64,000 nt of DNA from SAR324 cluster bacterium (GTDB lineage Bacteria; SAR324; XYD2-FULL-50-16; HCM1): assembly GCA_002995645.1 (NCBI GenBank), contig PUHO01000002.1, positions 1-64,000 of the forward strand, read 5' to 3'. Below, one piece after another: positions 34,506 through 43,965 of this stretch. A program made the position numbers and the translations under genes. The first letter of the stretch is position 1. Every line of letters starts with the position of its first letter. The notes beneath the pieces were generated by a model. It saw only the letters and a program-made list of their open reading frames with translations, made no database searches and was not told where the DNA came from.

Positions 34506-35585
34506 ATGAGTCTAGTTAATTATACATTATATGCCCAAAAAGGCAAATTTGACGTTAGTGTTTTTCGTGTGCCTCCAAAAAAAGAGTTCGATTGGAACCT
34601 TTTATTTGTAGTCGTTCTTTTTATATTGTTTTTTTCTGTATTTATTGCCTTAGTAAGAAGGCGCAGAGAAAAACATATGAAAAAATATTTGCAACAACAT
34701 AAACACGATTGGCAAACAGTTAAAGAAAAATGGAAAGTTTTATCTAAAGAATCAGAAGACACACTTGCTTATTTAGATAAAACTATGCGGATTAATAGCT
34801 CGCGCTTACGCAAGAATAATCAAATTTTTGAATCGGCAGTGCAAAGGTTATATGAAAAAAATCCGGAAGATCCTATTATTGAAAAAATCCAAAAACTACG
34901 TGAAGATCTAGGCTTTGTTTTTTCAAATAAAGAGGTTTCTTTCGTTTGTTCGCAAATGTTGCAACCGGGACAAAGTTTGCGCGTTGAAATAGAATATAAA
35001 GGGAAAAAATACGCGTACGTTAGTACTGTTGTGTTTTCCAATCAAGTTGAGTTATGGATTAAACCACCTAAATCTAAAACAACAGACGACGTATTGAAAC
35101 AAGCGAATTTTACGTTTCGTATATCTCGATCGGATACAAGTGAATATTTATTTACTAGCAGGCTTAAAGCACTGTTAACAAAACCGATTCCCGCGCTTGT
35201 TTTTTCACAAACAAAAGATATTAAAAAACTACATAGCCGTGAATTTTCAAGGTACGTACTTAATGCTAAAAAAGAATTTGTTTGCATTGCCGGAGATAGT
35301 TCAGACGTACAGGTAACTAGCTTTATTGGCAATATAGTGGACGTTAGTCTTGGCGGGCTTAAAGTTAACGTTGATAAGCTTCCTGCCGGTGTAATGAAAG
35401 ACAGTTATTTACGTTTTTTCTTTAAAGAAGCCAAAATTAATAAGCCTTTACAAGTTCGTGTGTTGAAAATATACGAAGAAGAACCGCAAACAGTCTTACA
35501 TTTACAATTTTACGCTATGACTGAGTTAAATCGTTTGTGCTTACAAAATTATATTGCTACACAACTACAATCTGCAATAACTTAA
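34506..35585 (+). CDS. membrane-anchored PilZ-domain protein (c-di-GMP receptor)
   Basis: This 359-residue protein has one TM helix at about 30-48, a basic and helical segment (about 50-130), a YcgR-N-like beta region (about 140-220) and a C-terminal PilZ domain. Both c-di-GMP contacts are visible: RxxxR at 245-249 (REFSR) and DVSLGG at 279-284. The arrangement resembles PilZ proteins of treponemes and related spirochaetes, which act in motility or virulence signalling. No flagellar genes are adjacent. It stands alone between divergent nadD and the exported gene at 35702. Confidence 0.85.
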   Translation: MSLVNYTLYAQKGKFDVSVFRVPPKKEFDWNLLFVVVLFILFFSVFIALVRRRREKHMKKYLQQHKHDWQTVKEKWKVLSKESEDTLAYLDKTMRINSSRLRKNNQIFESAVQRLYEKNPEDPIIEKIQKLREDLGFVFSNKEVSFVCSQMLQPGQSLRVEIEYKGKKYAYVSTVVFSNQVELWIKPPKSKTTDDVLKQANFTFRISRSDTSEYLFTSRLKALLTKPIPALVFSQTKDIKKLHSREFSRYVLNAKKEFVCIAGDSSDVQVTSFIGNIVDVSLGGLKVNVDKLPAGVMKDSYLRFFFKEAKINKPLQVRVLKIYEEEPQTVLHLQFYAMTELNRLCLQNYIATQLQSAIT

Positions 35586-35701
35586 GTAGGTAAGCGTTAC
35601 GTTCATATAAAATTATAAAAAAAGTTAAAAAATAGAATGCTTTTTGCATTATAGTAGGCAATACATCTTCTTATGTTGTAATTTTTATTTATTTGTTACA
35701 C

Positions 35702-37237
35702 ATGAAAAAAGCAATTTTTTTAATTTTAATACTACTTTTTTTACTCACTTTGTGCCCGCTAACAGGCTTTTCCAAAGTGGAGCGGAATACGGCAGATGAC
35801 TCGGTTGCCAATGAATTTGTTCAAAGTAAGGAAGAATCGACTAGAGCGAATAAAAATGATTCTTTAGAAGACCATGTTTTTCAAAAAATAAAAATAGCCT
35901 ATCTTAATCGAGATATAGCTATGTTTAATGTGTGGTATTCTTTTTTTCAAAAATCTTTTATTAATTCAGTCTATCAAGACGAGCTTAAACGTATGAAAGA
36001 TTCTTTCTTTTATAAGGAGAATCTAGATTTAAATCTCTTGCATAATACTAGCGTAGCGTTAAAGAACGTGGAAGCAAAAGATTGGGACGATTTACAAGCT
36101 AAGCTTATACAGCTACATAAAAACGGCGTAACAACAATACGCGTGCCTATATTGCAGCAATATCATTTCAAGTTATTTTCTTTTTTGCCAAAAGGAAACA
36201 CAGGCTATTTTATGCCTATTAAGCATTTCCCATTATATCGAAATATATTAGGCAAAATTATTAATATTGCTCACCAAGCCGGGTTGAAAGTATATGTCAC
36301 ACTTCCTTTACGTAATCATATATTTTCTAGCATATTTGCAAAAACCTATAGGGATTCGTCTTGGAATCCTATTACCAGAACCTATATTATTAATAATAAA
36401 GTAGATTTATATCACACTGATATAATGGAGTTTTTTAGACCTATTTTGTCTGCTTTAGCAAGAGAAAAAATTGACGGCGTTGTTTTAAGTAGTGACTTTG
36501 CTTATGAACCGCAAGAAGGCTTTTCTCATATGGCAAGGTATCGGTTTTTACTAGATACAGGATCTAATCTTATTGATAAAGCAGGGATTAAAGTTGTTTT
36601 TTCAAAAAAACATCTTGGACGTTACTACGTTCCGCCACAAAAAGGAGATAAAGTTTTTATTACAATGCAAAGCTCGTTTTTTCATGTTGCTCAGTGGAGA
36701 AGTAGAGAATTAAAGCAATTTCTTTGGGATTTTGTAGCTATGTTTCGGGAATATATGCCTTTAATGCCACTTGGTCTTGAAGTAGTACCGTCTATGGTAG
36801 ATACAAAAAAGGCAACCATTCGATGGGCAACAGGGGTACAATATTTTTGGGATTTAAAAGTAGATTTCTTTCAGTTAAATAATGGGAGAACTTCTTTAGG
36901 TTTGCCAACAAACGATATTACTTTTTCTTCTTATATTAAAGCAGCGCAAGAGCTAAGGCGTATTATTCCAAAAGAAAAATATATATTTCTTACGTTACCT
37001 TTAACAAAACAAACCAAGAATCCGGTTATATTAAATCAAAAGTTAAGAAATATCTATACACTACGTAATTCAGTAATGCCTAAAAAAGCAATTGCAAGAT
37101 CGCAAACTTTAGTAGATAAGTGGATACATCAACCGACTAAGACAAAGAGTAAAGAAACAAAAACGTTTCCTCAGTTGGAATTTGATATTATTTCTTCAAG
37201 AAACGATATTAATTTAAAGCAATTAGGAGTGAACTAA
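35702..37237 (+). CDS. exported glycoside-hydrolase-like protein (PgaB C-terminal / GHL13-like)
   Basis: This 511-residue protein starts at an ATG and has a Sec signal peptide (hydrophobic residues about 5-22); an in-frame TTG three codons upstream is unlikely. Residues about 130-440 look like a TIM barrel related to the hydrolase domain of PgaB. Supporting motifs are DDLQAKLIQLHKNGVTTIRV, IINIAHQAGLKVYVTLP, DIMEFFRPILSALAREKIDG followed by VVLSSDF, and strand-helix units to the end. PgaB acts on poly-N-acetylglucosamine. The N-terminal deacetylase domain is absent, so any activity is uncertain. The family assignment is from pattern memory and should be checked by profile search. Confidence 0.55.
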   Translation: MKKAIFLILILLFLLTLCPLTGFSKVERNTADDSVANEFVQSKEESTRANKNDSLEDHVFQKIKIAYLNRDIAMFNVWYSFFQKSFINSVYQDELKRMKDSFFYKENLDLNLLHNTSVALKNVEAKDWDDLQAKLIQLHKNGVTTIRVPILQQYHFKLFSFLPKGNTGYFMPIKHFPLYRNILGKIINIAHQAGLKVYVTLPLRNHIFSSIFAKTYRDSSWNPITRTYIINNKVDLYHTDIMEFFRPILSALAREKIDGVVLSSDFAYEPQEGFSHMARYRFLLDTGSNLIDKAGIKVVFSKKHLGRYYVPPQKGDKVFITMQSSFFHVAQWRSRELKQFLWDFVAMFREYMPLMPLGLEVVPSMVDTKKATIRWATGVQYFWDLKVDFFQLNNGRTSLGLPTNDITFSSYIKAAQELRRIIPKEKYIFLTLPLTKQTKNPVILNQKLRNIYTLRNSVMPKKAIARSQTLVDKWIHQPTKTKSKETKTFPQLEFDIISSRNDINLKQLGVN

Positions 37238-37238
37238 A

Positions 37239-37946
37239 TTAATCCTTTTGCTTTTGTATGATAGACGCAACTAGCGATTGCACTACTTGGTTAATAGATA
37301 AAGACGAAGTGTCTAAGTAAACGGCGTCGTCAGCTTGTTTTAACGGAGCAATACTTCTTGTTTGATCTGTGTGGTCGCGTTGGGCAATATTGTTTTGTAA
37401 ATCAAAAAATGCCTCTGTATTTTCTGCAATATTCTTTTCTGCAGCACGCCTTCTTGTTCTTTCTTCTAAAGAAGCGTCAAGGTAAAATTTATACGGCGTG
37501 TTGGGAAAGACAATAGATCCAATATCACGTCCGTCAATAACAACAGGATAGGTTAAAGCAATATGGCGTATTTTTTGATTTACAATGTCGCGGCATGCTG
37601 CATGATTAGCAACCCATTTAATTTGCTTTGTTAAGGCTAGAGAATGGAGCTCTTCGCCTAGTAACGTATTATTCCAATATATTTCTTGTTGTTGATTTGT
37701 ATAGATAATACGTAATGCCTCTAGATTAGTATTAAAGATAGCGGCAATTTGATCTTCAAAGCCTTCTATAGATTGAAAAGTTGTAAGACCAATATAAGTA
37801 AGAGTACGATATATAGATCCGGAATCAATATAAGCAACATTGATTTCATTTGCTAAATTCTTTGCAATCGTACTTTTCCCGGCACCAGCAGGACCGTCTA
37901 AAGCAACAACAAAAGGAAGATGAACGGAAATAGAACGACTAGGCAT
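37239..37946 (-). CDS. cmk: cytidylate kinase
   Basis: Cmk phosphorylates CMP and dCMP. The 235-residue product has the P-loop ALDGPAGAGKSTIAK, DSGSIYRTLT in the CMP-binding region, VIDGRDIGSIVFP, and DASLEERTRRRAAE in the lid. Length is normal. It is convergent with the exported protein gene with a one-base gap and lies 23 bases downstream of the unknown gene at 37970. Confidence 0.96.
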   Translation of the reverse strand: MPSRSISVHLPFVVALDGPAGAGKSTIAKNLANEINVAYIDSGSIYRTLTYIGLTTFQSIEGFEDQIAAIFNTNLEALRIIYTNQQQEIYWNNTLLGEELHSLALTKQIKWVANHAACRDIVNQKIRHIALTYPVVIDGRDIGSIVFPNTPYKFYLDASLEERTRRRAAEKNIAENTEAFFDLQNNIAQRDHTDQTRSIAPLKQADDAVYLDTSSLSINQVVQSLVASIIQKQKD

Positions 37947-37969
37947 AAGATTATAGTAAATAGAAATTT

Positions 37970-38437
37970 TTATAAGATAGATTCTACTATTTCTTTAGAA
38001 AAATAATGATTTTGAATAATAAGCGGATCAAGTATAAAGAAAGGTCGTTTTTTATATTCTAATGCAGCTGAAATAACCGGATTCTTTGTTGGAAAGAAAG
38101 TTGCAACTTTATTCGGATCCATCAGTTGTTGCCAAACAAACGGCACTGTTTGTTCTGTGCAAAAATTAGTAACATAAAGAGCAATTAACGTTGGTTCTGT
38201 TGCTATAATCGCCAGTTTGCCGTTATAAGAAAAGGTTTCTTGCGACAATTGTAAAATATGATTAGTATGTAATAGTATGCCTGATCTTCCCGTTGGAGAG
38301 GGCAATTTAAAATGCCAATAATGGGGAGAAGTGGACGAACTAATTTCTGTTTGACTGAAGGGAATCATTTCTTTATAATGGTCTTTAAAAAGACAGACTC
38401 CCATTGACGATTCTTTAAAAAGTAAAACTGTACGCAT
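37970..38437 (-). CDS. hypothetical protein upstream of cmk
   Basis: This 155-residue soluble protein has no recognised motif, signal peptide or membrane segment. It is mixed alpha/beta by eye, with an N-terminal strand (RTVLLFKES) and a short central strand (LAIIATE). Position before cmk suggests cotranscription. It is divergent from dxs across 110 bases. No function can be proposed. Confidence 0.65.
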   Translation of the reverse strand: MRTVLLFKESSMGVCLFKDHYKEMIPFSQTEISSSTSPHYWHFKLPSPTGRSGILLHTNHILQLSQETFSYNGKLAIIATEPTLIALYVTNFCTEQTVPFVWQQLMDPNKVATFFPTKNPVISAALEYKKRPFFILDPLIIQNHYFSKEIVESIL

Positions 38438-38547
38438 AAAATAAAAATAAGAATAAAATATTATTATAACGTATCATGTGAAAAACAAGTTGTCAAAATT
38501 GTTTCTATAGCAGAACGCTTTTACACTGCCGTATTCCTATAACTTAT

Positions 38548-40419
38548 ATGACGAATGTCCTTTTAGATAGAATAAAAAAACCTTCTGATGTGCATCAGTT
38601 TTCTTATCAAGAACTGGCAAGACTTGCTAAAGAATGTCGTGATCATATTATAGACGTAACAAGTCAAAAAGGGGGGCACCTTGCTTCTTCTTTGGGGACA
38701 GTAGAGCTAACGCTAGCTTTAGCTTACGTTTTTGACTTAAAGAAAGATAAAGTAGTTTGGGACGTTGGGCACCAAGCGTATACCTATAAAATTATAACAG
38801 GACGTAAAGAACAACTCTATACGATTGGCGATAGAAACGGAATTAGCAAGTTTTTATCACGTCATGAGTCTAAATACGACTATTTTGGTGCCGGACATGC
38901 GTCTACTTCTATTTCAGCCGCACTTGGCTTAGCTGTTGGCGATAAATTAAACAAAGAGAAAGGATATCATATTGCTGTGATTGGAGACGGTGGGTTAACC
39001 GGTGGCTTAGCTTTTGAAGCTTTAAATCATGCCGGACAACTAGATGAAAATTTGATTGTGATTTTAAATGATAATCAAATGAGTATTACCCCCATAACCG
39101 GCGGACTGGCTAAAACGTTTAACTCGTTAACCGGTTCTGTTTCGTTAAATCTCTTACGTACAGAAATGATGAAGTACGCAAGAAAAAAACATTTTCCTAC
39201 TAAATTAAAAGGCGTGCTACATCGCTTTAACGATTCTTTTTTAGCTTTCTTTTCTAAAGGCGTTTGGTTTGAAAAATTAAATTTTAAGTATTTTGGTCAA
39301 ATTGACGGGCATAATACGGAAAGTTTAATTTCTACTCTGAAAATGTGTAAAAAGCTAAAAGGTCCTGTTTTATTACATGTTAACACAATTAAAGGCAAAG
39401 GCTTTACGCCTGCCGAACAAGATTCGTTGCGCTATCATGGGGTTGGTAAATTTAATCCGGAGAGTGGCATTCTTGAAAAGCGACAAGATAGTTACACAAC
39501 GCAAGTAAGTAGTTTCTTTTTTGAAAGCATGGCAAAGAATAAAAAACTGATGGTGATTAGTGCGGCTATGTTAGCAAATACAGAGCTATTAGATCTCAAA
39601 AATAAATACCCTAATCGCGTTTTTGACGTTGGCATTGCCGAATCGCATGCCGTTGTGTTTTCTGCCGGTTTAAGTGCTGCCGGTGCTAAAGCGTACGTTG
39701 TTATTTATTCTACTTTTTTGCAACGAGCTTTTGATCAGATCTTACACGACGTAGCGTTACAAAATTTGCCTGTTGTTTTCTTATTAGATAGAGCCGGTTT
39801 TGTTGGGCAAGACGGTGCCACTCATCAAGGTTTATTTGATATTAGCTATTTACGTACGTTGCCTAATATGGTGATCTTAAGTCCGCAAGATACGGAAGAA
39901 CTAGACTTAATGTTAAAGTATAGTGAAACGCATAATACGTCGCCGTTAGCTATTCGTTTTCCTAAAAGTAAAGCAGTGCCGGCTTTAACAGATACTTGCC
40001 CGCCTCTTGTTTTTAGTAAAGCACAGGTACTACAAACAGGAACAGAAGCCGTGTTTTTTGCTGAAGGGCGAATGGTGCAAAAAGCTTTGCAAATAGCGAC
40101 TATGTTAGCAGAAAAACATATATCTATAGAGGTAGTTAACCTACGTTTTCTTAAACCTTTAGATAAGGCAAGTATTAGCCAATCAGTCCAAAAAACAAGT
40201 TGTTGGATTAGTTTAGAAGAAAACCAGCTAGCCGGTGGCATTGGTAGTGCTATTTGCGAATTACTACAACAAGAACAAATATATAAACCGTATCTACATT
40301 GTGCTGTTGCCGATAGTTTTACGCAACATGCAAGCATTGAAGAACAAGAGGAAATAACCGGACTGGACGTTCCTTCTTTATATACGAAAATAGAAAATTT
40401 TTTACAAAACGTTATATAA
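38548..40419 (+). CDS. dxs: 1-deoxy-D-xylulose-5-phosphate synthase
   Basis: Dxs is the thiamine diphosphate enzyme that starts the non-mevalonate pathway. The 623-residue product shows GAGHASTSISAALG, the ThDP/Mg motif GDGGLTGGLAFEALN with downstream LNDNQMSI, and the transketolase-type DVGIAESHAVVFSAGL with its catalytic Glu. It also has DRAGFVGQDGATHQG and a C-terminal domain with LRFLKPLD. Length is typical. The phosphohexomutase gene follows after 11 bases. Confidence 0.96.
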   Translation: MTNVLLDRIKKPSDVHQFSYQELARLAKECRDHIIDVTSQKGGHLASSLGTVELTLALAYVFDLKKDKVVWDVGHQAYTYKIITGRKEQLYTIGDRNGISKFLSRHESKYDYFGAGHASTSISAALGLAVGDKLNKEKGYHIAVIGDGGLTGGLAFEALNHAGQLDENLIVILNDNQMSITPITGGLAKTFNSLTGSVSLNLLRTEMMKYARKKHFPTKLKGVLHRFNDSFLAFFSKGVWFEKLNFKYFGQIDGHNTESLISTLKMCKKLKGPVLLHVNTIKGKGFTPAEQDSLRYHGVGKFNPESGILEKRQDSYTTQVSSFFFESMAKNKKLMVISAAMLANTELLDLKNKYPNRVFDVGIAESHAVVFSAGLSAAGAKAYVVIYSTFLQRAFDQILHDVALQNLPVVFLLDRAGFVGQDGATHQGLFDISYLRTLPNMVILSPQDTEELDLMLKYSETHNTSPLAIRFPKSKAVPALTDTCPPLVFSKAQVLQTGTEAVFFAEGRMVQKALQIATMLAEKHISIEVVNLRFLKPLDKASISQSVQKTSCWISLEENQLAGGIGSAICELLQQEQIYKPYLHCAVADSFTQHASIEEQEEITGLDVPSLYTKIENFLQNVI

Positions 40420-40430
40420 TAAACAAAATT

Positions 40431-42173
40431 ATGGAAACTTACGAAAAAAATATACAATCATGGCTTGCAAGTAATTTTGTAGCTGCATCATGTAAAGAGA
40501 AAATTACTAAATGGCAAGCAAAAGCAAGCAAAGAAGAACAAATAGAGGCTTTTTACTGTAATCTTAGTTTTGGTACTGGCGGTATGCGCGGTATTATGGG
40601 TATTGGAACTAATCGTATGAACGTCTATACAGTCGCACGAAGTACGCAAGGTTTAGCTAATTATATATTGAAAGTAAAAGAAAAAGAACAAGTTAGCGTT
40701 GCTATTGCCTATGATTCAAGAAATAGCTCACAAAAGTTTGCGGCAATGGCGGCGAGTGTGCTTGCAGCAAACGGGATTATTGTGCATTTGTTTGATACTT
40801 TACAACCTACGCCGGTCTTGTCTTTTGCTGTGCGCGAATTAAAAGCCATTGCCGGGATTGTTATAACTGCAAGCCATAATCCTAAGCAATATAACGGATA
40901 TAAAGTATATTGGTCTGACGGTGCGCAAATTGTGCCGCCACATGACGAGCTTATTATTCAATTTATTAATCGCGTCAACGATCTAGATAGTATTCAAAAA
41001 CTAGATTTTGAAACGGCAAAACAACAAGGCAAAATACAAATAATTGAGCCCAGTTTACTAGAAACGTACTATGAAAAAATGCAAGGTTTATCGACGAATA
41101 CACAGGCGATAAACGAAGAATTATCCATTTTATACACTCCTTTATTTGGAAGCGGGAAAGAAGCAATTAGCTCAGTTCTACAAAAGGCAGGATTCAAAAA
41201 GTTTCGTATACTAGAAGAACAAGCAGCGCCAAACGGTGATTTCCCTGATTTAGCTTACCCTAATCCGGAAGAAGAAGCGGCGTTTGCAAAAGCCATTAAA
41301 GCAGCAAAGAAAGAGGACGTCTTGTTGTGTGCTAGTGATCCCGATGCCGATCGCTTTGGCGTTATGGTGAAACATGAAGGGGAATGGCGTAAATTAACGG
41401 GAAATCAAATAGGGCAATTATTGTTTTCATTTATTTTGCAACAAAGAAAAAAAGCAAAACAGTTGCCAAGTGATTCTTATTATGTAACGACAATTGTAAC
41501 GTCGCAACTAGGGCATGCTTTAGCAAAACAATACAATGTGAAGGTAATAGAATGTTTAACCGGATTTAAGTATATTGGCGCGGTAATTCGTAGACATGAA
41601 CAGCAGAACAAAGGTAATTTTATTTTTGCAATGGAAGAAAGTCACGGGTATTTAGCTGATACGTTTGTACGTGATAAAGATGCGCCTATGGCGGCATTGT
41701 TATTTGCTGAGTTAACAGCGGCATTACATGCAAAAGGAAAAACGCCTATTGATGAATTAAACAGGTTATATAAAAAATATGGATATTATGAAGATTTTCT
41801 AGATTCGCGTACATGTGAAGGGCAACAAGGTATTGCGGTTATAGAAAAGTTAATGAGTTATTTTCGTTCGCAACCGTTGCAAAAGTTGAATGATGTTAAC
41901 GTGGTAGAATATAAAGACTATTTGACTTCTAAAAGCTATAACTTGCTTGATAAAAGTGAAGCAAATATTAATTTACCAAAATCTAACGTCTTAGCATTTT
42001 ACTTGTCTGACGGTAGTCGCATCACGTTACGACCAAGCGGAACAGAGCCGAAAATTAAATTTTATTTTAATGTATACGGTAAAAATCAAAAGAAAGTGAT
42101 TAGCAGTAAAGAAGCGTATGCTACTTTATTTATGCAACATATTGACGAATTAATAACTTTCTTTGAAAAATAA
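40431..42173 (+). CDS. phosphoglucomutase/phosphomannomutase (PgcA type)
   Basis: This 580-residue alpha-D-phosphohexomutase is of the PgcA/PGM2 class. Motifs are SFGTGGMRG at the N-terminus, the phosphoserine loop TASHNPKQYNGYKVYW, the metal loop DPDADRFGV, the sugar-binding EESHGY loop and the phosphate-binding RPSGTEPKIKFY. It probably interconverts glucose-1- and glucose-6-phosphate, but mannose and glucosamine forms are possible. It is coupled to dxs. A second, larger mutase lies at 57.2 kb. Confidence 0.92.
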   Translation: METYEKNIQSWLASNFVAASCKEKITKWQAKASKEEQIEAFYCNLSFGTGGMRGIMGIGTNRMNVYTVARSTQGLANYILKVKEKEQVSVAIAYDSRNSSQKFAAMAASVLAANGIIVHLFDTLQPTPVLSFAVRELKAIAGIVITASHNPKQYNGYKVYWSDGAQIVPPHDELIIQFINRVNDLDSIQKLDFETAKQQGKIQIIEPSLLETYYEKMQGLSTNTQAINEELSILYTPLFGSGKEAISSVLQKAGFKKFRILEEQAAPNGDFPDLAYPNPEEEAAFAKAIKAAKKEDVLLCASDPDADRFGVMVKHEGEWRKLTGNQIGQLLFSFILQQRKKAKQLPSDSYYVTTIVTSQLGHALAKQYNVKVIECLTGFKYIGAVIRRHEQQNKGNFIFAMEESHGYLADTFVRDKDAPMAALLFAELTAALHAKGKTPIDELNRLYKKYGYYEDFLDSRTCEGQQGIAVIEKLMSYFRSQPLQKLNDVNVVEYKDYLTSKSYNLLDKSEANINLPKSNVLAFYLSDGSRITLRPSGTEPKIKFYFNVYGKNQKKVISSKEAYATLFMQHIDELITFFEK

Positions 42174-42606
42174 GATCTAGGTTGTGCCGTTGCTTTTTTT
42201 ATAAAGAACGACGGCAGAAACACGTTAGATTGTAGAATAAGGCAGTGCTAGAATAAAAACCACTTTGTATTAACCACTTGTAAAAGACGTAATTGATGAT
42301 CGGTAAGCAAGGCGGCAATGAATTCTTGTAGATTGCCTGTGCTTACAACCTCGTCTAAGCGATAAGAAGCCATGAATACAATTGCTGTGCCTAGCAAGCC
42401 TTATGTAACTTGCTCTTTAGCTTTTAGAGTTAAGGCGTTGCCTGTGTTTACAACTTCTATAACTTACTCTTTAGCTTTTAGAGTTAAGGCGTTGCCTGTG
42501 TTTACAATCTCGTCTAAGTGGTAAGAAGTTATGAATACAATCGCTGTGCCTAGTAAGCCCTATATAACTTGTTCTTTAGCTTTGAGAGTAAGGCGATACT
42601 AGAAAA
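42174..42606. repeat. array of decayed prfA 3'-end copies and linker repeats
   Basis: This 433-base gene-free stretch downstream of prfA holds a diverged copy of the prfA 3' end (42248-42373), a shorter second copy (about 42492-42531), and a linker present in repeated form. The string CTTTAGCTTTTAGAGTTAAGGCG occurs around 42415 and 42469 and in altered form near 42574. GAATACAATYGCTGTGCCTAG occurs at 42374 and 42532. A 7-bp inverted repeat (42186-42192 with 42209-42215) lies near the pgcA end, with no T run after it. The organisation parallels the rpmA-ybeY array: gene tails copied in tandem, then deleted and mutated. Confidence 0.85.
42248..42373 (-). pseudogene. prfA C-terminal remnant
   Basis: This minus-strand stretch is homologous to the last 37 or so codons of prfA (42607-42720). 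It reads open for 41 codons from an ATG, through residues such as SYRLDEVV, GNLQEFI and DHQLRLLQ, to a TAG at 42248. Roughly a dozen substitutions separate it from the real gene end, about 348 bases away. It lacks all functional release-factor motifs and has no evident promoter, so I treat it as a duplication remnant. Confidence 0.8.
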
Positions 42607-43686
42607 TTAATTTGTATTAACTGCTTGTAAAAGACGTAATTGATGATCAGCAAGCAAGGCGTCAATGAATTCTTGCAGGTTACCTGTATTTACAATCTCG
42701 TCTAAGCGATAAGAAGTCATGTTAATGCGATGGTCTGTAATCCTTCCTTGTGGGTAGTTGTAAGTACGAATACGTTCACTACGATCACCGGACCCAACCA
42801 TTAATTTTCTTGCTTGCGAAGCTTCTGAATTAATTTCATTTTGTTTCACTTCATATAATTTAGCTTGCAAGTATTTCATTGCTTTTGCTTTATTTTTATG
42901 TTGTGATCTTTCTTCTTGGCAAGAAACTACCGTATTTGTTGGAATATGCGTAATACGCACCGCCGAATCAGACGTATTAACGTGCTGTCCGCCGGCACCT
43001 TGAGAACGATACGTATCAACACGTAAGTCGGCAGGATTAATATCAATTTCAATATCTTGCACTTCTGGCAAAACCGCAACGGTTACTGCCGAAGTATGCA
43101 CCCTTCCTTGCGTTTCCGTTTGCGGGACTCGCTGCACTCGATGTGTTCCTGATTCAAATTTAAGTTGTCTATATACTTTTTTGCCGGTAATAAGCACGCT
43201 AATTTCTTTATATCCTCCGGCAACAGACGGTTGGGAGTTCATAATTTCACAATGCCATCGTTGCGATTCAGCATAACGCGAATACATTTGAAATAAATCA
43301 CCAACAAAAATAGAAGCTTCATCGCCACCGATGCCGGAACGTATTTCAAGAATTGTATTTTTATTATCATCTGGATCAGACGGCAATAATAATAATTGTG
43401 CTTCTTGTTCAAGCGCTTTAATTGAATCTTTAATTTCGTATAATTCTTCTTTTGCCATATCACGGATTTCTTGATTTTCCGTTTTATCTGCAACAAGTTC
43501 TTGATTTTCTTCTTGCTGTTTTTGCAAGCTTAAAATCTTACGATAGACCTCAACTACAGGCGCAAGTTTAGCTTGTTCCTTTGATATTTCTTGCAGGCGA
43601 GTGGAGTCGTTCAATACTTCCGGCGAAGCAAGTAAATTAGTTAATTTATCAAAGGTAACGGCTAATTCTTGTAATTTTTCTAGCAT
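42607..43686 (-). CDS. prfA: peptide chain release factor 1
   Basis: RF1 terminates translation at UAA and UAG. From the ATG at 43686 the product is 359 residues. A TTG two codons upstream is the only other start and is unlikely. Motifs are EIRSGIGGDEASIFVGDL, THRVQRVPQTETQGRVHTSA and the peptidyl-hydrolysis GGQ at 232-234 in RSQGAGGQHVN. It is the last gene of rho-rpmE-prfA. Its GGQ Gln is the substrate of PrmC, encoded at 11.5 kb. The 3' end has been copied into the following intergenic array. Confidence 0.97.
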   Translation of the reverse strand: MLEKLQELAVTFDKLTNLLASPEVLNDSTRLQEISKEQAKLAPVVEVYRKILSLQKQQEENQELVADKTENQEIRDMAKEELYEIKDSIKALEQEAQLLLLPSDPDDNKNTILEIRSGIGGDEASIFVGDLFQMYSRYAESQRWHCEIMNSQPSVAGGYKEISVLITGKKVYRQLKFESGTHRVQRVPQTETQGRVHTSAVTVAVLPEVQDIEIDINPADLRVDTYRSQGAGGQHVNTSDSAVRITHIPTNTVVSCQEERSQHKNKAKAMKYLQAKLYEVKQNEINSEASQARKLMVGSGDRSERIRTYNYPQGRITDHRINMTSYRLDEIVNTGNLQEFIDALLADHQLRLLQAVNTN

Positions 43687-43706
43687 AGGCAAAAGTCAAA
43701 TAAACT

Positions 43707-43922
43707 TTATTTTTTTGTTTGGAATTTACTATATTTTTTATTAAATCGTTCAATACGACCAGCTGTATCGGCAAGTTTAGTTGTTCCTGTGTAAAAAGGA
43801 TGACAATTAGAACATACGTCAAGCTTTGCCGTTTCGCCTAGTGTTGAGTTAAGCGAAAATTGGTTGCCACAAGTACAAGTGAATTGTGTTTCGTTATACG
43901 TAGGATGAATATTTGCTTTCAT
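43707..43922 (-). CDS. rpmE: 50S ribosomal protein L31 (zinc-binding form)
   Basis: This is a 71-residue L31 starting MKANIHPTYNETQFTCTCGN. It has the zinc ligands CxC (Cys16, Cys18) and CSNCHPFYTG, i.e. the C+ form. A basic tail follows RIERFNKKYSKF. An AGGA sequence precedes the ATG. It lies between rho and prfA, a classic order. Confidence 0.97.
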   Translation of the reverse strand: MKANIHPTYNETQFTCTCGNQFSLNSTLGETAKLDVCSNCHPFYTGTTKLADTAGRIERFNKKYSKFQTKK

Positions 43923-43965
43923 AAGTTTTCCTGTTGAAATAAATTAAAAATAGTAGGTTGAAATT

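Noticed and set aside
42186..42215. Inverted repeat after the phosphohexomutase as its terminator
   Set aside because: The 7-bp stem includes a G-T pair, its T run lies in the loop rather than after the stem, and it borders the decayed array, so I could not support it as a terminator.
42248..42373. 41-codon open frame as a real small gene
   Set aside because: It is a diverged copy of the prfA C-terminus without functional motifs or a promoter, best explained as duplication debris.
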